64,000 bases of DNA from Triangularia verruculosa (GCA_033296885.1 MU863936.1:152958-216957), one strand, 5' to 3'; shown: positions 33,801 to 45,499, numbered from the stretch's first letter. The notes: generated from the letters alone by a model not told the origin. Numbers and translations are program-made.

Positions 33801-33944
33801 GGGCGGTGGTGGCGGGTGCTCCTTGTCCTTTGCGGATTTCAGAACCTGGGCTGCGGCCTTAGTCTTCAGCTCAGTTCGAGGGAGCCGTTGGGCGTTGGCA
33901 TCCCTTGGTGATAGGGCCTCCATATCGACGCCCTTTGCAACCAT
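30857..33944 (-). CDS. Polo-like kinase (Cdc5/PlkA type)
   Basis: Serine/threonine kinase controlling mitotic entry, spindle and septation. Exons on the minus strand are 33944-33624 and 33565-30857 with a 58-nt intron (1009 aa). The kinase domain spans about residues 65-325: glycine loop LGKGGFAIC, lysine in YALKIVK, catalytic HRDLKMGN, DFG in IGDFGLA, activation loop TTLCGTPNYIAPE. A glutamine/serine/threonine-rich linker follows. Polo boxes begin near residue 640 with WVDYTNKFGLGYILNDGS and include the GTWCHFWHLP region. The C-terminus extends well past the polo boxes, as in filamentous fungi. An alternative start at the second methionine (residue 8) is possible. Confidence 0.94.
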
Positions 33945-34857
33945 CGCCTACTGGATACTTTGATTGTTGTGTAGGCTGGGGTCTGCCTGGTTCTTGGCGA
34001 CGTTTGAGTGTTCGAGGACGAGGTCGAGGTCGGTGAGGGGGAGACCTAGGCTAATGTCGCGTCGTCAAGTGGCCGGTCCACAATTCTATTGACACGTCAG
34101 TCATGCCCAAAAAGCATGCAGTGCGATCAACAAGAGAAATCGAGTCGTTGTCTAGGTGCACGCGACATAAAATTTTCTCTCTAGCAAAACGGGGACTAGG
34201 AAGGCCGTTGTAAACAAGCAAAAACGTACCGTTGGACTGTGTTGACTGTTTGGCGCTCGGTGGCCGTCATGAAAGGTAGCGAGCTATATGGCGATCAGAC
34301 ACAAGAGGGACCAAGTTGACAAATACACCAAGCAGCGCAAGTGGCAACAAAAGCCGGCAAGCAACAGATGGTGGTGGGTGATGGCGGAGGTCTGTGGAAG
34401 TCGCTTGTCCAAGAATTCATTGTGGATGAAAGTTTGACATGCTCCATGTTTGCTCCCTCCCCAGTGTCGCCAGGGCAACGGCCTTCCAACGGCGGGCGCA
34501 CCGCTTAAAGGGATGTGCATGGGCCACATCTTATCTGATAAGCTCTCTCACCTCAACAGCTCTGTTGGGTAAGCTCCCATTGGCTGCCACCATGTGCCCG
34601 ACAGCACTCCCCGCCATTGCCGCGGACTCCATCCCATCAATTGAAGCTGATTCCCGTCCACGCTATCTAGCTTTGCTGAGGGATCCTTGCCTATTCTTTT
34701 GATGTATAGACGGTCAGCTACTCGAACCCGCTCCGCCATCACGCCCCTCCTCCGCAACCAGCCGTACCCAAGACCCTTGACTCAGTACCATTCATCTTCA
34801 CCCCTCTCTCGAGATCAACCAGTTTCTTGGCCAACTGGAGGCCAGCCAAGATTTGCC
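33945..34857. other. divergent promoter region
   Basis: A 913-bp region between the starts of the Polo-like kinase (minus) and the OPA3-like gene (plus). No gene was recognised. Confidence 0.5.
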
Positions 34858-35564
34858 ATGGTTTCCCTGCCCCTTTTCAAAATCGCCGCCCTCTTTGTAC
34901 GGCACATCTCCAAATACGGCGCGGTTCGTCCCCTTTGATCCGACTCTCCTCCGCCGCAGACCACTGATGCTGGTTTTGGCTGCAGAATCACATCAAGCAC
35001 CAAGCTCATGAACACCCACGGTTCCGCGCCTTCGCTGCCAAATATGGCCAGGTCATACACCAGATAAACATGCGACTTTCAGTCGCCACGATGCGCAATA
35101 CCGAAGCTGCCCTAAAAGCAAAGGAGAAAGCAGAGGCTCCCACAGTCAAGACTGAGGAGCAGGTCAAACGAGAGGAAGAGCTCATGGCCAAATATGGGAC
35201 AACGCCGAGAGAATCTCATCCCACAAAGGAACCACCAAAGAGCATCTGGAAGCGAAAGTTCAGGGCTCTTCCTGAGGCCAAGGCTGTTGATCTGTTTGCG
35301 GATGTTATTGGCGACGCATTCATCTTGGGCATTGCCACCGGGCTGGTCACCTACGAGTATTGGAGAACTTCTCAGAAGCCAGACAAGAACCAGGAGAGGA
35401 TCGTAGAACTGGAGAAGCAGGTGGAGGAATTGAAGCAGAGAGAAGAAGAGCTTGAGGAAGCAGAGAAAAAGCAGCGCGAGAGAGTCCGGCTGATTGAGGA
35501 GGCGCTGAGGGCATTCAAAGACCCAAAGACGAAACAGCCCCTTTTGGCTACCCCTGCGGCATGA
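34858..35564 (+). CDS. OPA3-like mitochondrial protein
   Basis: Member of the OPA3 family, mitochondrial membrane proteins of unsettled biochemical role. Exons are 34858-34923 and 34986-35564 (214 aa), with a 62-nt phase-0 intron (GTTCGT...TGCAG). The N-terminus PLFKIAALFVRHISKYGA and the following NHIKHQAHEHPRFR and YGQVIHQINMR are family hallmarks. A hydrophobic segment (AFILGIATGLVTYEYW) precedes a C-terminal coiled coil rich in E, K, R and Q (about residues 150-198). Confidence 0.92.
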
Positions 35565-35791
35565 TTCAACTGAACTCGCGGATACGTCCCAGAAATGGGC
35601 GGGCAAAGCAGGATGTGGCTGCCTGGACAACATGATGTAAGTACTAGACACAGCTGTGGGTCACTAGGGATCCAATGGCCCGATGTGGCTTGGAGTTGTA
35701 GGTTCCGGGGAAGGAGCGACGATAGACACGGCGGGCGGGAAACTCATCTCCGGGATAGAAGGAAGCGATACCCTCTTGCTTTTTACAGCGA

Positions 35792-36689
35792 ATGAAATCT
35801 CAACACAATTCAAACCACTCTGTCCAATGCTGCCAGTTTAGTTATGGTGCAGGCCATGGATTATCTTGCTTCAGAAACACCAATGAGCCTTGTTTGCTCC
35901 ACCTTGAGATCCCGCCAACCCTGGTCATCTGTTCCGACACTGCTTCTGCAGTCAGACAGCAGAACATGGCATGGTACGGACTCTTTAGCCAAATCAGCGT
36001 CTTTGCAGTATTTTCGTTGAAGGCTAACAAAAGCCTAGAATCAAGTCTCCTGTCCCACGACATCTCTCTCACGATAGAACAAGAACACGCGGGAACGTTC
36101 GACATACACAAATTTGTATTGCTTTCCAAAACGGACCTGGAAACCGAGGAGCCTACGGTGCCAACTCGAATTACACAACTTTGTCAAGACCTCGGCGATG
36201 CCAGAGCAGGAGTCATCTTCCTCCTAGATCAAGACAACGAACAGGAGCATGGAGATGCCATGAAAGCGTTCATGGAGCTTCAAATCAAGTCAGGCTCCCT
36301 CTACGTAATGTTCCGTTCATGTACCCACTAACACACTCTGCAGATTGATGGATTACACTCCCAATATACCGATCCTCCTTTTGACCAGCTTGGACGCCTT
36401 ACCAGCGACCCTGAAGACATTTCAAGACAACTTTGCAGAGAGTGTCGATGACGGGATTCAGCAGCAAGTGAAAATTGATATTCCGGAAGACCTGCTGGGC
36501 TGTTGCTCAACAGGGGAGAATATGCTCTCTACACAGGCGATCAATACGTTGGTCCGGAAGCAAGTGATCTTCGGATTCCGGGATCTGCTTGACGGCGATA
36601 AACTGGAGAACCATGAAGGCCACAGGATGGTTAAAGAGACTTTGGGGCCGGAGGATGCGAAGAGATTTTTAAGATTCTGGACGAGGTGA
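35792..36689 (+). CDS. hypothetical protein
   Basis: Exons are 35792-36288 and 36344-36689 (280 aa), with a 55-nt intron whose split lysine codon joins MELQIK to LMDYTPNIP. I do not recognise a named family. The protein has no signal peptide. The first 60 residues are Cys/His-containing (CCQFSYGAGHGLSCF). The middle contains hydrophobic strands (AGVIFLLDQDN, IPILLLTSLDALPATL) resembling an alpha/beta fold, and the C-terminus is helical. It ends just upstream of repeat copy D. Confidence 0.65.
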
Positions 36690-37244
36690 GCTTTTAGTGC
36701 CTATGGATTTTGAGGAATATGGTGGGAATCTCGCAGATCAGCTCTAGCTCCTCATTACACCACGCCGTGGACAAAATAATTGGTACTGCAAGCCAGAATC
36801 ACACTTTAAAAATAGTAGGAAAGGCCTATTAACTATCTTCTTTGGGTTTATAATTATCTTTTAAAGCATTTTTAATATTTTTCAAGGCCTATTAACTATC
36901 TTTTAAGGCCTATTAATTATCTTTTGAGGCCTATCAACTATCTTTCAATACTGTATGCCCCCTTTACAGTGCCAGTTTTTTTGTCCAGGACGTGTACACC
37001 TGTGTTGTACAGCCCATGCTTCCAGGGGTTCAGTCCAATCAAAATCGGAGGGTCACTGCCCCAATCACAAGCCTCTTTCTTCACAGCCTCACTTGTTCGA
37101 ATGTCAGCTTTCCACCGAGCCATGTTGGATCCATGGAAAAAACACAGGCGCACTTGAGCCCCAAGTCAAGTACAGCTCGCCGTTGTTTCTACGGGCGTTT
37201 CCCGGACTAATTTTGCAAACTCTGCAGCCTGCCACTATCAAGTG
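36690..37244. other. intergenic with repeat copy D
   Basis: Upstream region of the second NLR-like gene. Only the TIR element is recognisable. Confidence 0.5.
36761..36994 (+). mobile_element. TIR-bounded non-autonomous element, copy D with target-site duplication
   Basis: A 234-bp copy starting CACGCCGTGGACAAAATAAT and ending with the reverse complement of CACGTCCTGGACAAAA. It is flanked by TACAC on both sides (36756-36760 and 36995-36999), a 5-bp target-site duplication. The interior is an array of GGCCTATTAACTATCTTTTA-type units. Length and orientation equal copy A. It lies 250 bp before the start of the second NLR-like gene. Confidence 0.87.
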
Positions 37245-39869
37245 ATGGCGAGCAATCAAGACGACATCCGGGTGCTATGGGAGGATGCTCTCAGCGAGTA
37301 TGCCAAGGACACAGATCGATCGCTGTCACCCAGGGCTGTTGCCGCCTTCAACAATATCTCGAGTGTTGACCAGGTCGCAAAGCTCATCGAAGATTCAAGC
37401 ACCAAGTTTCAACGTTTTCGTTCTGAGAGACAGCGCCTATGGTCTGCTCTGAGGACTTTTGTTACTCCGATCTCGAACATAGCACACATCGGAGTGACCC
37501 CAGCCTCAGTCGCTGATTTCGGCATTACCACAAGCGCCGTCCTCGGCGCTGTCGTGTATCTGGTGAAGGCATGCGAAGGCGTCTCGAGTGCCTATGACTG
37601 GATTGAGCAGGTGTTCAGGGAGCTCCACGAGTTTTCTGATCGACTGAGCCAGTATGTCGCTATACCTATTGATGACAAACTACGGCACAAGGCTGTTGCG
37701 ATTCTGGCAACTATTCTCAGGGTCATCGGTCGATCCGAGCATCTGATCAGGGAACGTCGGTTTCGGCAGTATCTTCGCGTCACCTTTCTCGGCAAAGACA
37801 ACTCTACCAAACAGATCATCGATGATTTAAGCAAGCTTCTCGACAACGAGCAGAGATATGTACTGGGTATAACATATACAGCAACCAAGCGCAACGAAGT
37901 AGCACTCGAGGAGACCATGGGGGGGCTATCGAAAACACTAAGTGCGGTGAGAAGTCTTCAAAACAAAGTCTTGCGCAACGAGGATAGAGCGCGTCTGAAT
38001 CAAGCCTTGGGTGCCACATCAGCCTGGGACGAGGTCGAGAAGATTCACATAAAGAATAAGAGTCAACTTCTGGAGGCTACAGGTAGTTGGCTGGATGATG
38101 AGCCCCTTTTCAAATCATGGATGAGTCGCGAAGTACCTATTCTGTGGATATTCGGCGGCCCTGGAGCAGGCAAGAGTTTTCTCTCGACCAGTATCATCGA
38201 GCGCCTGATTGATCAGAGCTCATCTCTCATCAACAGAGGAGGTCGTACCGAATCCCTCGCTTACTTTTACATCAAAGAGCATAACGATGCTCTGCGCAAT
38301 GCCAACAACATCCTTAAAACGCTTGCGTGGCAGATTGCCAGCCAGGACTGCGTGTTTGGCGAACATGTCATCAACGGTTGTAAGCAACGGAGCCTGACAC
38401 TTACGGCCGAGCGCACTTGGGACAACTTGTTTCTGGCTTACTATAACTCGGCTGGGGCGCAAGATAGTCGAGCAGTGACTATCCTGTTAGATGGACTGGA
38501 TGAAGCTGAGGAGGACACCCGCAAGACGATTCTTGGCATGTTCAGGGATGCAGCTGTTGCCCAGAAGTCCCACAATTACAAGGTGATGAGGTTTGGCATC
38601 ATCGGTCGTGGCTCTTTAAAGAGCGACATGGACATGAGGTGGTCAAAGGAGTCCTGCGTTATTGAAATATCGCGTCTGAAGAATCAACATGATATCAACG
38701 CTTACATCTCCAAACGACTTGGGGAGCTCGAGGTGCTACGCGAAATGCGTAAAGCAAGACCAGACGGGCCGAGAAGAGCCGCCACGGAAGGGAACAAAAT
38801 TCTCAGAATAATATCACAAGGGGCAGATGGCGTGTTTCTCTGGGCTCAGCTTTTGTTGGATAGCCTTGTTAAAAAGGATTTGCCGCATATCGGGGCAACC
38901 CTGGCAAACCCGCCTCCCAAACTGGACGATATGATCGCTTCTACCTTTGAGCGTGTTGTCAAGGAGGACGCGATCGATCACGGTGTCCTGGAGAAAATAT
39001 TGACATTCATGACGTATTCACGGAGGCCTTTGCAGTTCGGCGAACTCGAGCTTATCACAAGCCTGCCTGGTCTAAGGTCACATTATCTTCTCTGGAGAAA
39101 TATGCGTGGCAGGCTATCTTCAATTTTCGATATGAAGTTCCCTTACAATTTCGACCCCGATATCAAGATGGAGCTGGGAAATGACACATATCAATCTGCG
39201 GATAATCAGCCGTGTTGTGGATTTATTCCACATGAAGCTCAAAATCCTAAGGATTTCGAGAATAACTGTTGCTATGGGGCTGCTAACGAGGTCACTGGCA
39301 CTGATGACGCTGGCCTCGATGATGACTTGGAGAGTGATGATGAGAGTTTTCTGAGTGTTGCTAGATCCAGTTCAGGCCAAGGCTTGGGCTCAGAGAGCGA
39401 CAACAGCAGCAATGCAGAGATGAAACGCGAATCCGACATTCTCCAAGGCGTGTTGTCGCACCTCAGCCACGAACAACTCAGAACCGAAGTTTCTTTCTAT
39501 CACAGTCGTATCAGGGATTATCTTCTAGAACAAGGCTCTCGAAACTCACGAGAACGACCGCGATTAGAGATCATCCCGTCAGTCAAGACCTCTCACACCA
39601 GCATTGCCATCACATGTCTGGACATACTTCGACTGGTACCGGCCATGACCGACGATTACATGTTCCTGTGTGGTTATCCCTTGTGTCATCTGGGCTATCA
39701 TCTAGAGCACATAAATAGGGATGACATCACCGATAGTGATGCAGCAAAGATAATCGAAGGCCTCTGCTGGATATTTGGCACCGAGAAAGGATCACTGGGA
39801 CTCTTGCGCCCTTTGGAATACGTTGACGAGTTTTCACAGTGTTTCAGCGATCATCATAGGCCATTCTAG
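37245..39869 (+). CDS. NLR-like STAND protein, N-terminal part: Goodbye-like domain and NACHT, ending at an in-frame TAG
   Basis: This part encodes 874 aa from the ATG at 37245. The N-terminus (LWEDALSEYAKDTDR..., SVDQVAKLIEDSSTKFQRFR, then a hydrophobic SAVLGAVVYLVKACEGVSSAYDW) resembles the fungal Goodbye-like STAND domain. NACHT motifs are Walker A GGPGAGKS near residue 304 and Walker B ILLDGLDEAEED near residue 412. The region after NACHT is winged-helix-like, followed by an acidic stretch (DDDLESDDES). The frame is stopped by TAG at 39867-39869, but the same frame continues with coding character through 40133 and, after an intron, to 42026. I read both parts as one gene with a premature stop, a readthrough stop or an editable stop; a genuine short product cannot be excluded. 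Confidence 0.82.
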   Translation: MASNQDDIRVLWEDALSEYAKDTDRSLSPRAVAAFNNISSVDQVAKLIEDSSTKFQRFRSERQRLWSALRTFVTPISNIAHIGVTPASVADFGITTSAVLGAVVYLVKACEGVSSAYDWIEQVFRELHEFSDRLSQYVAIPIDDKLRHKAVAILATILRVIGRSEHLIRERRFRQYLRVTFLGKDNSTKQIIDDLSKLLDNEQRYVLGITYTATKRNEVALEETMGGLSKTLSAVRSLQNKVLRNEDRARLNQALGATSAWDEVEKIHIKNKSQLLEATGSWLDDEPLFKSWMSREVPILWIFGGPGAGKSFLSTSIIERLIDQSSSLINRGGRTESLAYFYIKEHNDALRNANNILKTLAWQIASQDCVFGEHVINGCKQRSLTLTAERTWDNLFLAYYNSAGAQDSRAVTILLDGLDEAEEDTRKTILGMFRDAAVAQKSHNYKVMRFGIIGRGSLKSDMDMRWSKESCVIEISRLKNQHDINAYISKRLGELEVLREMRKARPDGPRRAATEGNKILRIISQGADGVFLWAQLLLDSLVKKDLPHIGATLANPPPKLDDMIASTFERVVKEDAIDHGVLEKILTFMTYSRRPLQFGELELITSLPGLRSHYLLWRNMRGRLSSIFDMKFPYNFDPDIKMELGNDTYQSADNQPCCGFIPHEAQNPKDFENNCCYGAANEVTGTDDAGLDDDLESDDESFLSVARSSSGQGLGSESDNSSNAEMKRESDILQGVLSHLSHEQLRTEVSFYHSRIRDYLLEQGSRNSRERPRLEIIPSVKTSHTSIAITCLDILRLVPAMTDDYMFLCGYPLCHLGYHLEHINRDDITDSDAAKIIEGLCWIFGTEKGSLGLLRPLEYVDEFSQCFSDHHRPF

Positions 39870-42026
39870 GAGATGTGGGTTGGGACTGACAGATATCTCA
39901 AGATCGTGCAAGAATGGTTATGCCAAGCCAAAGCATGTAGAAGAGATATTCCTACACTTGATGTCGATATTATGGCTTGGGTAGGCAGAGCAGCTGTTTG
40001 GCTGACAGATCTCCTGCGGATGAGCATCAAGGTGGCTTCTAAACTGTGGCTTGACAATCCCGGATTTGATCCAAAATATTATAGTAAGAGATCGATTTTC
40101 TATGCATGGGTAGCCCATGGATGGCTCGCTTGGGTGAGTAGCATCTCCCGCTACCTTGTTATATACTTACGTGAGGAGAGACCCGGCTCATGATTACCCT
40201 AGTTTGAACATGGAACAGCTGCTTTTGACCCAGAAGCAATTATGTTCCCGCTTGATAGGGCACCCTTCGATCTAGAACACCAGCGCCTTGTACAGATAGC
40301 CGAACGGGCTGACCTAGAAATGAACTCGCAATGGTACGCCAGCCTAGGATGGACTTTTGAACAACAGTGCCACACAGAGGCCGCAGTTACATACTACAAA
40401 AAGTCTATTGATCTCTGTCCCTCTTCTTGGCCCGCGCTTGACGGCCTCGCACGGTGGGCTGGGCGCCGGGGCCGATATGAACAAGCCATTGTGTGGTTAG
40501 ACAAAGCCATCGAAGTGTTCCCTGATCGCTCCCACACGAGGTTGCGCCATCTCTGGAATGCTATGGTCAACTGGGCTAGTTTTGCGGGCGACGACGACAA
40601 AGCGTATGCTGCCTCTTGGCAGAGCTTCAAGCTGGGGGACCCAACAGCTCAGAGTACTGGCATCTTGCTGAGAATTCTCAACATCAGAAGCGAATATGCA
40701 GCTGGGGTCGATATTCTTCAGAGCTTGAATGCAACAAAGTCCACTCGACGTTACGAGGTCAGCGCTCTTGTCGACATGTTGGCTTTCGAGCCAGATTGGT
40801 ACATACAGAATGTTTTGTATTTCGAATTGGGAAGAGCATGCGCGCGTGGTGGGCGGCCTCAGTTCATTCTGGATGCACTTGACAGGACACTAGCCGTCGT
40901 CAAGTCGACTAAACCCTCCGTTGGACATAACTATGCCAAAATCCCTTACGAAATAGCCCAGCTCAAGTTTCATATTTATGGGCAACAAGACGTTTCTGTC
41001 ACGCTCTGGGAGAGTTTACTTGCACAAGTTCCGAAGTATAACCGAAGCCTACGGGAGCGATTTGACCAAAAACTCAGACTGGCTTGCAACGAGCTTTCAC
41101 AATGTTATTTTGGCATGGCGATTGCATCATGGACAAATGCCCATGAGGTACGGCCTACCAGTGCAGACAAGCTCAAGGGGCTGGCAGTCAAGGCTTTCGC
41201 CGATTTCCGTGCAAACGACGAGGACCTGGGCATCTACGTTATGACCCTCTATCCCGCCATGTTATGGGGACGGTGGTTAAGAGACTATAAGGAAGCTGAT
41301 GAAATCGCGTGGAGGAAGTGCTTTCGCCCCAGTGTCTTGAAGAGGCTGAAAGTTATCGAAGACGCCCCTCCTCTCAAACTTCTAAGCCACACTTTGATTT
41401 CATTAGCAAAGACATTACTCCATGTCGGCGACAGATACAATGCATCGGGTCTACTGGCTATTCTTTTCGAATCCTATGAATGGATGCTCAAGCCTGAGAT
41501 ACCTGGCGGAGGGAATCAAAACCTCGGTGGTACCGAAAATGAAAGGGCGGGTGACGATCCAGATGATGATGAGATTGGGAAGAGCCCAGAAAACACTGTT
41601 GATGAGCCTCATGGCTCAGTCATGGTCACAACCTCAACAGCAGTGCCGTCAACCACTCTCCACCCGCAAACAGTCTCGCAACTTCCAGCCAAGCCCGATG
41701 AGTTGCACCTCGGCTACAAGCAGTACTGGACACGATTTATGTGTCATAATTGCGACAAACACTCGGTCGAAGTACATGAGCTTTACGTATGCGAGGTGTG
41801 TTTCGACACCAACTGGTGTGGCGAGTGTCTGGCTCTACTTAAGAGCACCGAACGGCGAAGCTCCATGTTCTTCTATGCCTGCAGCCCGGATCATGACTTC
41901 TTTCGGGCGTGGCCTATTCCTGACGAGGCGAGGTATATAGCTGCTTCATCTTTTGACGAAAAGGGGGTGACGATACGGAGGGAATGGCTTGAGCAGTTGA
42001 GAGGCGAATGGGACGTAGGTGGTTGA
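39870..42026 (+). CDS. NLR-like STAND protein, C-terminal part: TPR-like region and cysteine-rich end
   Basis: Continues the frame of the NACHT part directly after the TAG. Exons are 39870-40133 and 40203-42026, with a 69-nt phase-0 intron (GTGAGT...CCTAG). The first available ATG is at 39873. TPR-like helical repeats are seen (MNSQWYASLGWTFEQQCHTE, AAVTYYKKSIDLCP, YEQAIVWLDKAIEVFPD). The end has a cysteine-rich ZZ-like pattern (CHNC, then CEVCFDTNWCGEC) and a tail CSPDHDFFRAWP, an arrangement I know from the ends of fungal NACHT/TPR proteins. If the TAG is read as an amino acid the whole protein would be about 1570 aa. As a stand-alone gene it would need its own promoter, which I do not see. 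Confidence 0.72.
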
Positions 42027-45000
42027 ACGCAACGAGGCCTCCGGGATACTATCTCGATATGATGGGCCTTCGACTGCCTGCGCGACATCATCACACCTCA
42101 TGGCACGACAGTCGACTTTTCACTTTCACATACGAACCCGAAGTCGAACCACCCGTCGCCTCAATGGGACGGTTTGGCATGTGAGTGATGAGTGAGAGCC
42201 AGGACTCAATGTGGAAGAGTGGAGAGTATATAGCTGCCCAGCAACCCTCGAGTCAAAAACTCTCCGGTGCTATCGAAAAAAAAGATAAAAATAGAGTAAG
42301 AGAAAAAAGCCAACCGACCGGATGTGATTGCTGCCGGTAAAAGCACGCAGTTCAATGTTGCGCTGGTTTTATGCAAGACGATCAATGGAAGAACTTCCTT
42401 TTCAACGGTCGTTGCGGAATTTTATTGGTTGGATTGGGCCTGTCGCGTTCATGTGGGTCAGGAAAGACAAGGTCCAATTGTCGCGAGGGACCAGCCGCCA
42501 GCTTTCTTGCCGGACCACTTTCGACAACCCAGCAATTGAGCACCCAACAAGCCAAAGAAAAAAAACCAACGCTAAAAAGCCTATCTCGATGCGCATATGC
42601 ACGAAGGAGGAGGGCTGGCAGGACGGAAGATGGCCGGGCCGAGTGGAGGATATATTTGAAATACCACCGAAGAATGAAGGTTTTCCCGGTTGCCTGGCTG
42701 AGCCCACTGCTGGTTTGCGAGATGACGTCCTGCGTGGAAGCGTTGCAGTTACTACGGAGAAATAAAAGGACGCCAGTGATGGCCAAGTTTGATGGTGGAA
42801 TATATGGCGGGTAGGGTAAGAATGGGAGTGGCTGACTGTTGTCCAGGACGGAGATATGCCAATGTTTTGATGCCTCACTCATCACCATAGGCAGTCTTCG
42901 ATTCACAAGATGACCGATGCCAAGTAGAACTACGAATCAGTCATTATCGCCCGATTCAATGTCATCCTATTCTAGGAAAGTCAATGAGAAGAAGCCAGCC
43001 CAATGCTTGGTTCAAGCTTCGCCGTCATCTCCGCCATAGAATACAACTTCATCGACACATGTATGCAACGGCAGCGGAATGGACAGGCGGGATGGATATA
43101 GTTCACTCTGTGTAGCCGACATACAGACAGCTGAATACGTCAAAACCGCTCTACGCCGCCCGACGGCAGCCGGATTGACGCTATCTGATATACTGTGGTA
43201 TGTAGATTGAATGCTGCTCCTGCCCTTCGATCGAGACAGTTCGGTTCTGGGGGCGGGGCCCGTGTCCGAATGCAAGCAGGTGGCAATCGCATTGTGCACG
43301 AGCCACCAACGGGCACCTGCGCGTGCCCCCTGCTTCATCCCTTTACCCCTGTCAGAAAACTCCATGGTCCAAGCTCGTCTGATGGAAGTTCTCAAACGGC
43401 TTGTGCTTCAGCAGGTCACCAGAGGGGCGGGACCCGGTCTCAGCACCTGAGATGATGGGGTTGCGACAGGAGATGCGACGGTCCAAACTCTTGAGAAAAC
43501 GCCCATTCCTTAAAACATGGCATTTCTTCTTTGCAGGCGGCTCAAAAAGGGGTGTGAGCTTGACATCGGAGGATTGTTTCCAGGTGAGCGAAAGGACATT
43601 CAGAGCCAAGAACTAGCATCTGCGTAATGGCCTGCAGAAGGAAGCATGCTATCGAAATCTTGGTGGTATTTTTAAAAATGCAGAATTCTGGGCGACATAT
43701 CGCTCTGTCAGTGGATTGGCCACGGCTTTATTGTATTTTTCACTCATGATGGAGAAGAGAGGGCAAAGTCACTTGACGCTGGTGAAGCGCTGACGAGTTA
43801 CAGGATCGATACATGTTCCCTGGCGAGCCGGGACCGCATGCTCAGACTTCAGGGGACCCTGCCTCTGATACACGACAGGGCGGGTTACCATCTGATTGGC
43901 TGACCCCAGCTTGTAACCGCCCTCGGCATGTCCAATCACGCCAGACGGAACAAGACAGCAACCAGTTTTCCCTCTTTTCTCACGCAAGCTTCCATTCGAG
44001 AGTCACTATCACCGGCCAATTGTTACCTGGAGATCACGGCGGACAAAAGGCCACGAGGTTCATGAACGCCGTACGAATACGCGGCGGTGTATAAGCAATG
44101 GCACGAGGTAAGGCGAGATGGCTTTGAATGACCAGATGTGGCGGCCGATTCCCCAGCAATTGACGGGGCGGGGATTCATGTTCTTGTACCGTCTGCCGCC
44201 CACCTTCCTGCTCACCACCCGCACTCCGCCTTGAAGCGGCGAAAACAGCCACGAGCGTCCCGTCAAGCGAGGACTGGCTGATAATCGCTTGTGTAGAGAC
44301 GCGGGAGACGGGTCGGGGCCGTGGCTGGGACTGTCAATGAGACATCTAGAAGATCCTGTTTTTCTCTTTTCCCATTTCTCTGCATCGACAAACCTACAAT
44401 TCTTTGTACTTTGGGAAAACAAAAAGTCTCTTTTCATGTCACTCTCCCCTTGCTAGGGCGCCCCACTGTGACTTGCAGGCATGCGCATGGCCCCATAGCC
44501 CGTTTTGGTCACTTTTTTCTCTGGGTGCTACCCTGCAGGGTACCTCTCTGGTCTGGCCTGGGCTGCCCTGTCACTTCTTAAACTCGCATGGTCCCGGATG
44601 GGCGTCGATCAAGCAGCCATCTCTACTCGGTCCTACATTACATACAAACCCAAACACCCCCTTTCGCCTCAAACCTCCCCCTTGAATAAACATCAACTCT
44701 TGTCTGATCTCCAGTGCGACTCAATGCGGCGAACGCCCGGCCTCTGACCCCCATGGCCGCCTAGTCCTCGATCCCGAAGAGACAAGAGAAGGAGAAACAA
44801 CCGCTCGGATGTCATCATAGATCAGATCAAAACTAGCATCCTCAGGTTTCGACACACGAGACACACCCATATCCCTCCCCCCCTTCAACGTTTCCTCATC
44901 TGATACACTCGGCGCCATCTCCACCACCGTCTCCCTGGACCTGACCCTGCCGAGAAGGACCACCCAGCACCGGCCTCGGCAGACGGAGCGCAGTGGGACC

Positions 45001-45499
45001 CAATATTAGTCCTTGGGAGCCCCGCTGGCCGTGGGTTTCTTGGGATTCCCTCGCCTTTTCCTGCCTTTTCCCTTCTTTCCTTCTGCATCCGCTGGTCGAT
45101 AGCCTTCTTTCATATCGATCATTCTTTTCTTCGGCACATTTTCGATTCTACCCTTCAGGCCTTCAGCCCAACCCGCAGGTCCGGAACCTCGCCATTCTTT
45201 TTCGACGACATTTTTTGCAGCGCTGTATATTTGTATCTTTTGGGGACTATCCTTTCTCGCGCCGGGCCGCTCTTTCTCAACTCTCTCGTGTTGTGGTAAT
45301 TCATCGGCGAGAAGGACAAAACAACGTAATTTGTGGACTTTTGGAAAGCGACACAGCATTCATCAAGCATTCAAAGCGTGTGTGATTTTGGAATAGCACG
45401 GCAAGAGCATTTGGGGAACTTTTTGGTCGTTATTCTTTTGGGATCATCAAAGCAAGGAAACTTAATTGGAGACGCATCGGACATTTTTCATCAGTCAAC
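42027..45499. other. 3.5-kb gene-poor region
   Basis: The longest stretch without a supported gene in the euchromatic part. Overlapping frames of 145-174 codons at 42330-42910 on both strands have no domain. Pyrimidine-rich sequence from about 44350 onward looks like the promoter and leader of the DUF7727 gene. No tRNA or repeat was recognised. Confidence 0.5.

Noticed and set aside
37090..37110. GTTCGAATG, resembling a tRNA T-loop
   Set aside because: No acceptor, D-arm or anticodon stem can be arranged around it. No tRNA or rRNA gene was found anywhere in the window.
39832..39869. A short intron ending at TTCTAG that would remove the stop in the second NLR gene
   Set aside because: The nearest GT donor gives only 38 nt, and longer alternatives would remove clearly coding-like sequence; not convincing without RNA data.
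42330..42910. Overlapping frames on both strands in the gene-poor region
   Set aside because: Several frames of similar length overlap on both strands and none has a domain, so chance is the simplest explanation.
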